DNA of 64,000 bases, from contig JADJEI010000001.1 of assembly GCA_016709155.1 (NCBI GenBank), forward strand, positions 1,674,001 through 1,738,000, written 5' to 3'. The position numbers were made by a program, and so were the translations under genes. Below the pieces are notes generated by a model, which did not search any database, was not told where the DNA came from, and saw only the letters and a list, made by a program, of their open reading frames with translations. This DNA is from Ignavibacteriales bacterium (GTDB lineage: Bacteria > Bacteroidota > Ignavibacteria > Ignavibacteriales > Ignavibacteriaceae). Positions 62,391-64,000 of the stretch are shown here, piece by piece. How positions within the stretch are numbered: position 1 is the first letter of the stretch; each line of letters opens with the position of its first letter.

Positions 62391-64000
62391 TTACTCATCA
62401 GAAGTGGAAGCTAAGACTTCCTCGATTGAGGATAAGCCAAGTTTCACTTTTTCCAGTCCGGCTTCTCTAAGATTAAGAGTACCGTCCTTTTTAGCCTGAA
62501 TTCGCACCTTTTCTTCATCTACGTCTTCTCCAGAGCGAACGATGATTTGGCGAATCTCCTTTGTAAAATACAAAGCCTCGTGAATAGCGAGCCTGCCTTT
62601 ATAACCAGAACCGCCGCATTTTGAACATCCTTTGGCTTCATAAACCGTATAATTTCGCCATTCTGCAATGTTTAGCCCCGCGGCTTCCATTAATGGCTCA
62701 TCAAAATTCGCAAGTTTTTTCTTACAGTCATTGCAAAGCCTTCTAATCAACCTTTGTGCCACAATTAAATTAATTGCATAAGCTATTAGAAATGGTTCGA
62801 TTCCCATCTTATATAATCTTGCCACTGCGCTTGGAGCGTCATTTGTGTGAAGCGTAGAAAAAGTTAAGTGCCCGGTATTAGCTAATTTAACAGCAACTTC
62901 TGCAGTTTCCTTGTCACGCATTTCACCGACAAGAACAATATCGGGATCGTGACGAAGAATTGACCGGATTGCCTGCTCAAAATTCATTTTAAAGCCAATT
63001 TTTAATTGTCTTGCCCCTTTAATTACATACTCCACCGGATCTTCAACTGTTAGCACGTTTACAGTTGGATCAATTACCTGGTACAATGCCGCAACGAGGG
63101 TTGTACTTTTTCCACTCCCTGTTGGTCCGGTTAGGATAACCATTCCCTGCGGCTGCTTGATAGCTTTTATAAATGCATCTTTGCTGTAACCGCTTAACCC
63201 AAGCTTTTCAAGATCAGTGATAACTTTTCTATCGTCAAGAATTCTTATTACAATACTTTCAAATTTATTTTTTAATTCAGTCCCAACCATTGGCAGCACT
63301 GAAACTCTATACCGAATGATATGATCATCAATTTCGCGCTGCATAAAACCATCCTGCGCCATTTCTCTTTCAAATCTATCCATACCCTTTCCGCGATCTT
63401 TAATTACAGAAACGATAGCCTCGGGCAATGTGTTTTCCTGTGTGTGCCAAAGTTGGAGTTCACCATCGAGACGAAAATATATTTCAGTTTTATTCCCAAC
63501 TTTGGGGACAAAATGAATATCGCTTGCACCCTTTCTAACACCTTCAACAAGTGCAGCTTCAACTAAATTTATTAAAGCACTTTTGTTTATTTCTGCATCA
63601 AGTTCCTGCTCATCAAGTCCGCTTTCATCACGCTCGAGATGGATCATATCGGCAGATTCATCCTCCATCATTTTAAGATAGATATTTTCAGGAGGGAGAA
63701 TTAACTGGATAAGTTTTTCGTAATCTTTTTTCTTAATGAAAATTACTTCATACTTTTTTACATTCAGACCAAAAGCAATTTTGGGGATGTTTCTATCAGT
63801 GGGGTCAATAGAGGCAAGGATGAGTTTATCTTTTATTTTTTCGTCAAACATAAAAGGAATAACATGATGTTCCAGCATCTGGTTTTTTAAATTTTCACCG
63901 GAGCTGTTTATTAAGCCCTTTATGGCTTCTAATTTACTTGCCGGAATCTCTTCTACCCGAACATCTAATTCTCTGAATGCATATAGAACAGCGACTTCTC
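62391..64000 (-). CDS. GspE/PilB-type assembly ATPase (5' end beyond the window)
   Basis: The frame runs to the window end; the first ATG inside is at 63878 but coding continues upstream (LYAFRELDVRVEEIPASKLE), the MshEN/GspE N-terminal domain. Walker A GPTGSGKSTT; HDPDIVLVGEMRDKETA; FSTLHTNDAP; tetra-Cys zinc finger (LCNDCKKKL and CSKCGGSGYKG). It should extend a pilus or pseudopilus. Confidence 0.9.
   Translation of the reverse strand, partial: EVAVLYAFRELDVRVEEIPASKLEAIKGLINSSGENLKNQMLEHHVIPFMFDEKIKDKLILASIDPTDRNIPKIAFGLNVKKYEVIFIKKKDYEKLIQLILPPENIYLKMMEDESADMIHLERDESGLDEQELDAEINKSALINLVEAALVEGVRKGASDIHFVPKVGNKTEIYFRLDGELQLWHTQENTLPEAIVSVIKDRGKGMDRFEREMAQDGFMQREIDDHIIRYRVSVLPMVGTELKNKFESIVIRILDDRKVITDLEKLGLSGYSKDAFIKAIKQPQGMVILTGPTGSGKSTTLVAALYQVIDPTVNVLTVEDPVEYVIKGARQLKIGFKMNFEQAIRSILRHDPDIVLVGEMRDKETAEVAVKLANTGHLTFSTLHTNDAPSAVARLYKMGIEPFLIAYAINLIVAQRLIRRLCNDCKKKLANFDEPLMEAAGLNIAEWRNYTVYEAKGCSKCGGSGYKGRLAIHEALYFTKEIRQIIVRSGEDVDEEKVRIQAKKDGTLNLREAGLEKVKLGLSSIEEVLASTSDE

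Overview
The window looks like an AT-rich chromosomal segment from a member of the Bacteroidota/Chlorobiota/Ignavibacteriota group, most likely Ignavibacteria. Three things point there. Six secreted proteins end in a type IX secretion (T9SS type A) sorting domain with the YPNPFNP signature. Several intergenic regions carry the group's TTG-N19/20-TAnnTTTG promoter. The gene complement includes a bacterial geranylgeranylglyceryl-phosphate synthase family protein, a receiver/PPDK-type ATP-grasp fusion, and DUF1844, DUF4920 and DUF192 proteins. I see no rRNA, CRISPR array, insertion sequence or prophage. There is one tRNA (Lys-UUU).

Layout. 0-3.2 kb: two secreted repeat proteins (a T9SS beta-propeller protein and a right-handed beta-helix protein), both broken by single-base frameshifts. 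3.3-17.3 kb: mostly cell-envelope and metabolic genes (receiver/ATP-grasp fusion, cell-wall amidase, ICMT-like methyltransferase, Trm112, dihaem cytochrome c, PPK2, ArsC-like protein, GGGP synthase, GmhA, DUF192, hydrolase, DUF1844, NAD kinase, periplasmic thioredoxin-fold protein), with a two-gene module (258-aa unknown + PIN-domain nuclease) at 12.2-13.5 kb. 17.3-28.7 kb: a secretome region with a BNR-repeat protein, an H-type lectin, two Omp28/thioredoxin-like secreted proteins, TlpA, an outer-membrane barrel and an M14 carboxypeptidase. 29-42.5 kb: PhoH/PIN protein, lipoprotein, DUF4920, rpsT, queE-queD-truA, another T9SS protein, uvrB, DUF423, dGTPase, recG. 42.6-46.5 kb: a tight four-gene operon of two D-Ala-D-Ala-ligase-like ATP-grasp enzymes, a GNAT acetyltransferase and a lysine 2,3-aminomutase, with its own promoter and terminator. 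46.5-49.4 kb: small secreted and membrane proteins, including one made of 17-residue tandem repeats, a surface cupredoxin, and tRNA-Lys. 49.4-64 kb: an NtrC-type regulator with its hybrid kinase, facing a long minus-strand operon of type IV pilus-like parts (GspE/PilB and PilT ATPases, PilM-PilN fusion, PilO-PilP-like fusion, short secretin) that runs on into a response regulator, a triple-receiver hybrid kinase and a receiver/DHp protein.

The most interesting points for follow-up are the 258-aa/PIN module, the ATP-grasp/GNAT/KamA operon (both lysine-binding aspartates of KamA are conserved), the compact pilus-like system joined to a phosphorelay, the 17-aa repeat protein, and a 21-bp perfect palindrome inserted in frame inside a T9SS sorting domain. 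At least seven genes are interrupted by one-base shifts, most of them in or beside short homopolymers. This may be assembly error, so split genes here should be read as probably single genes until reads are checked.
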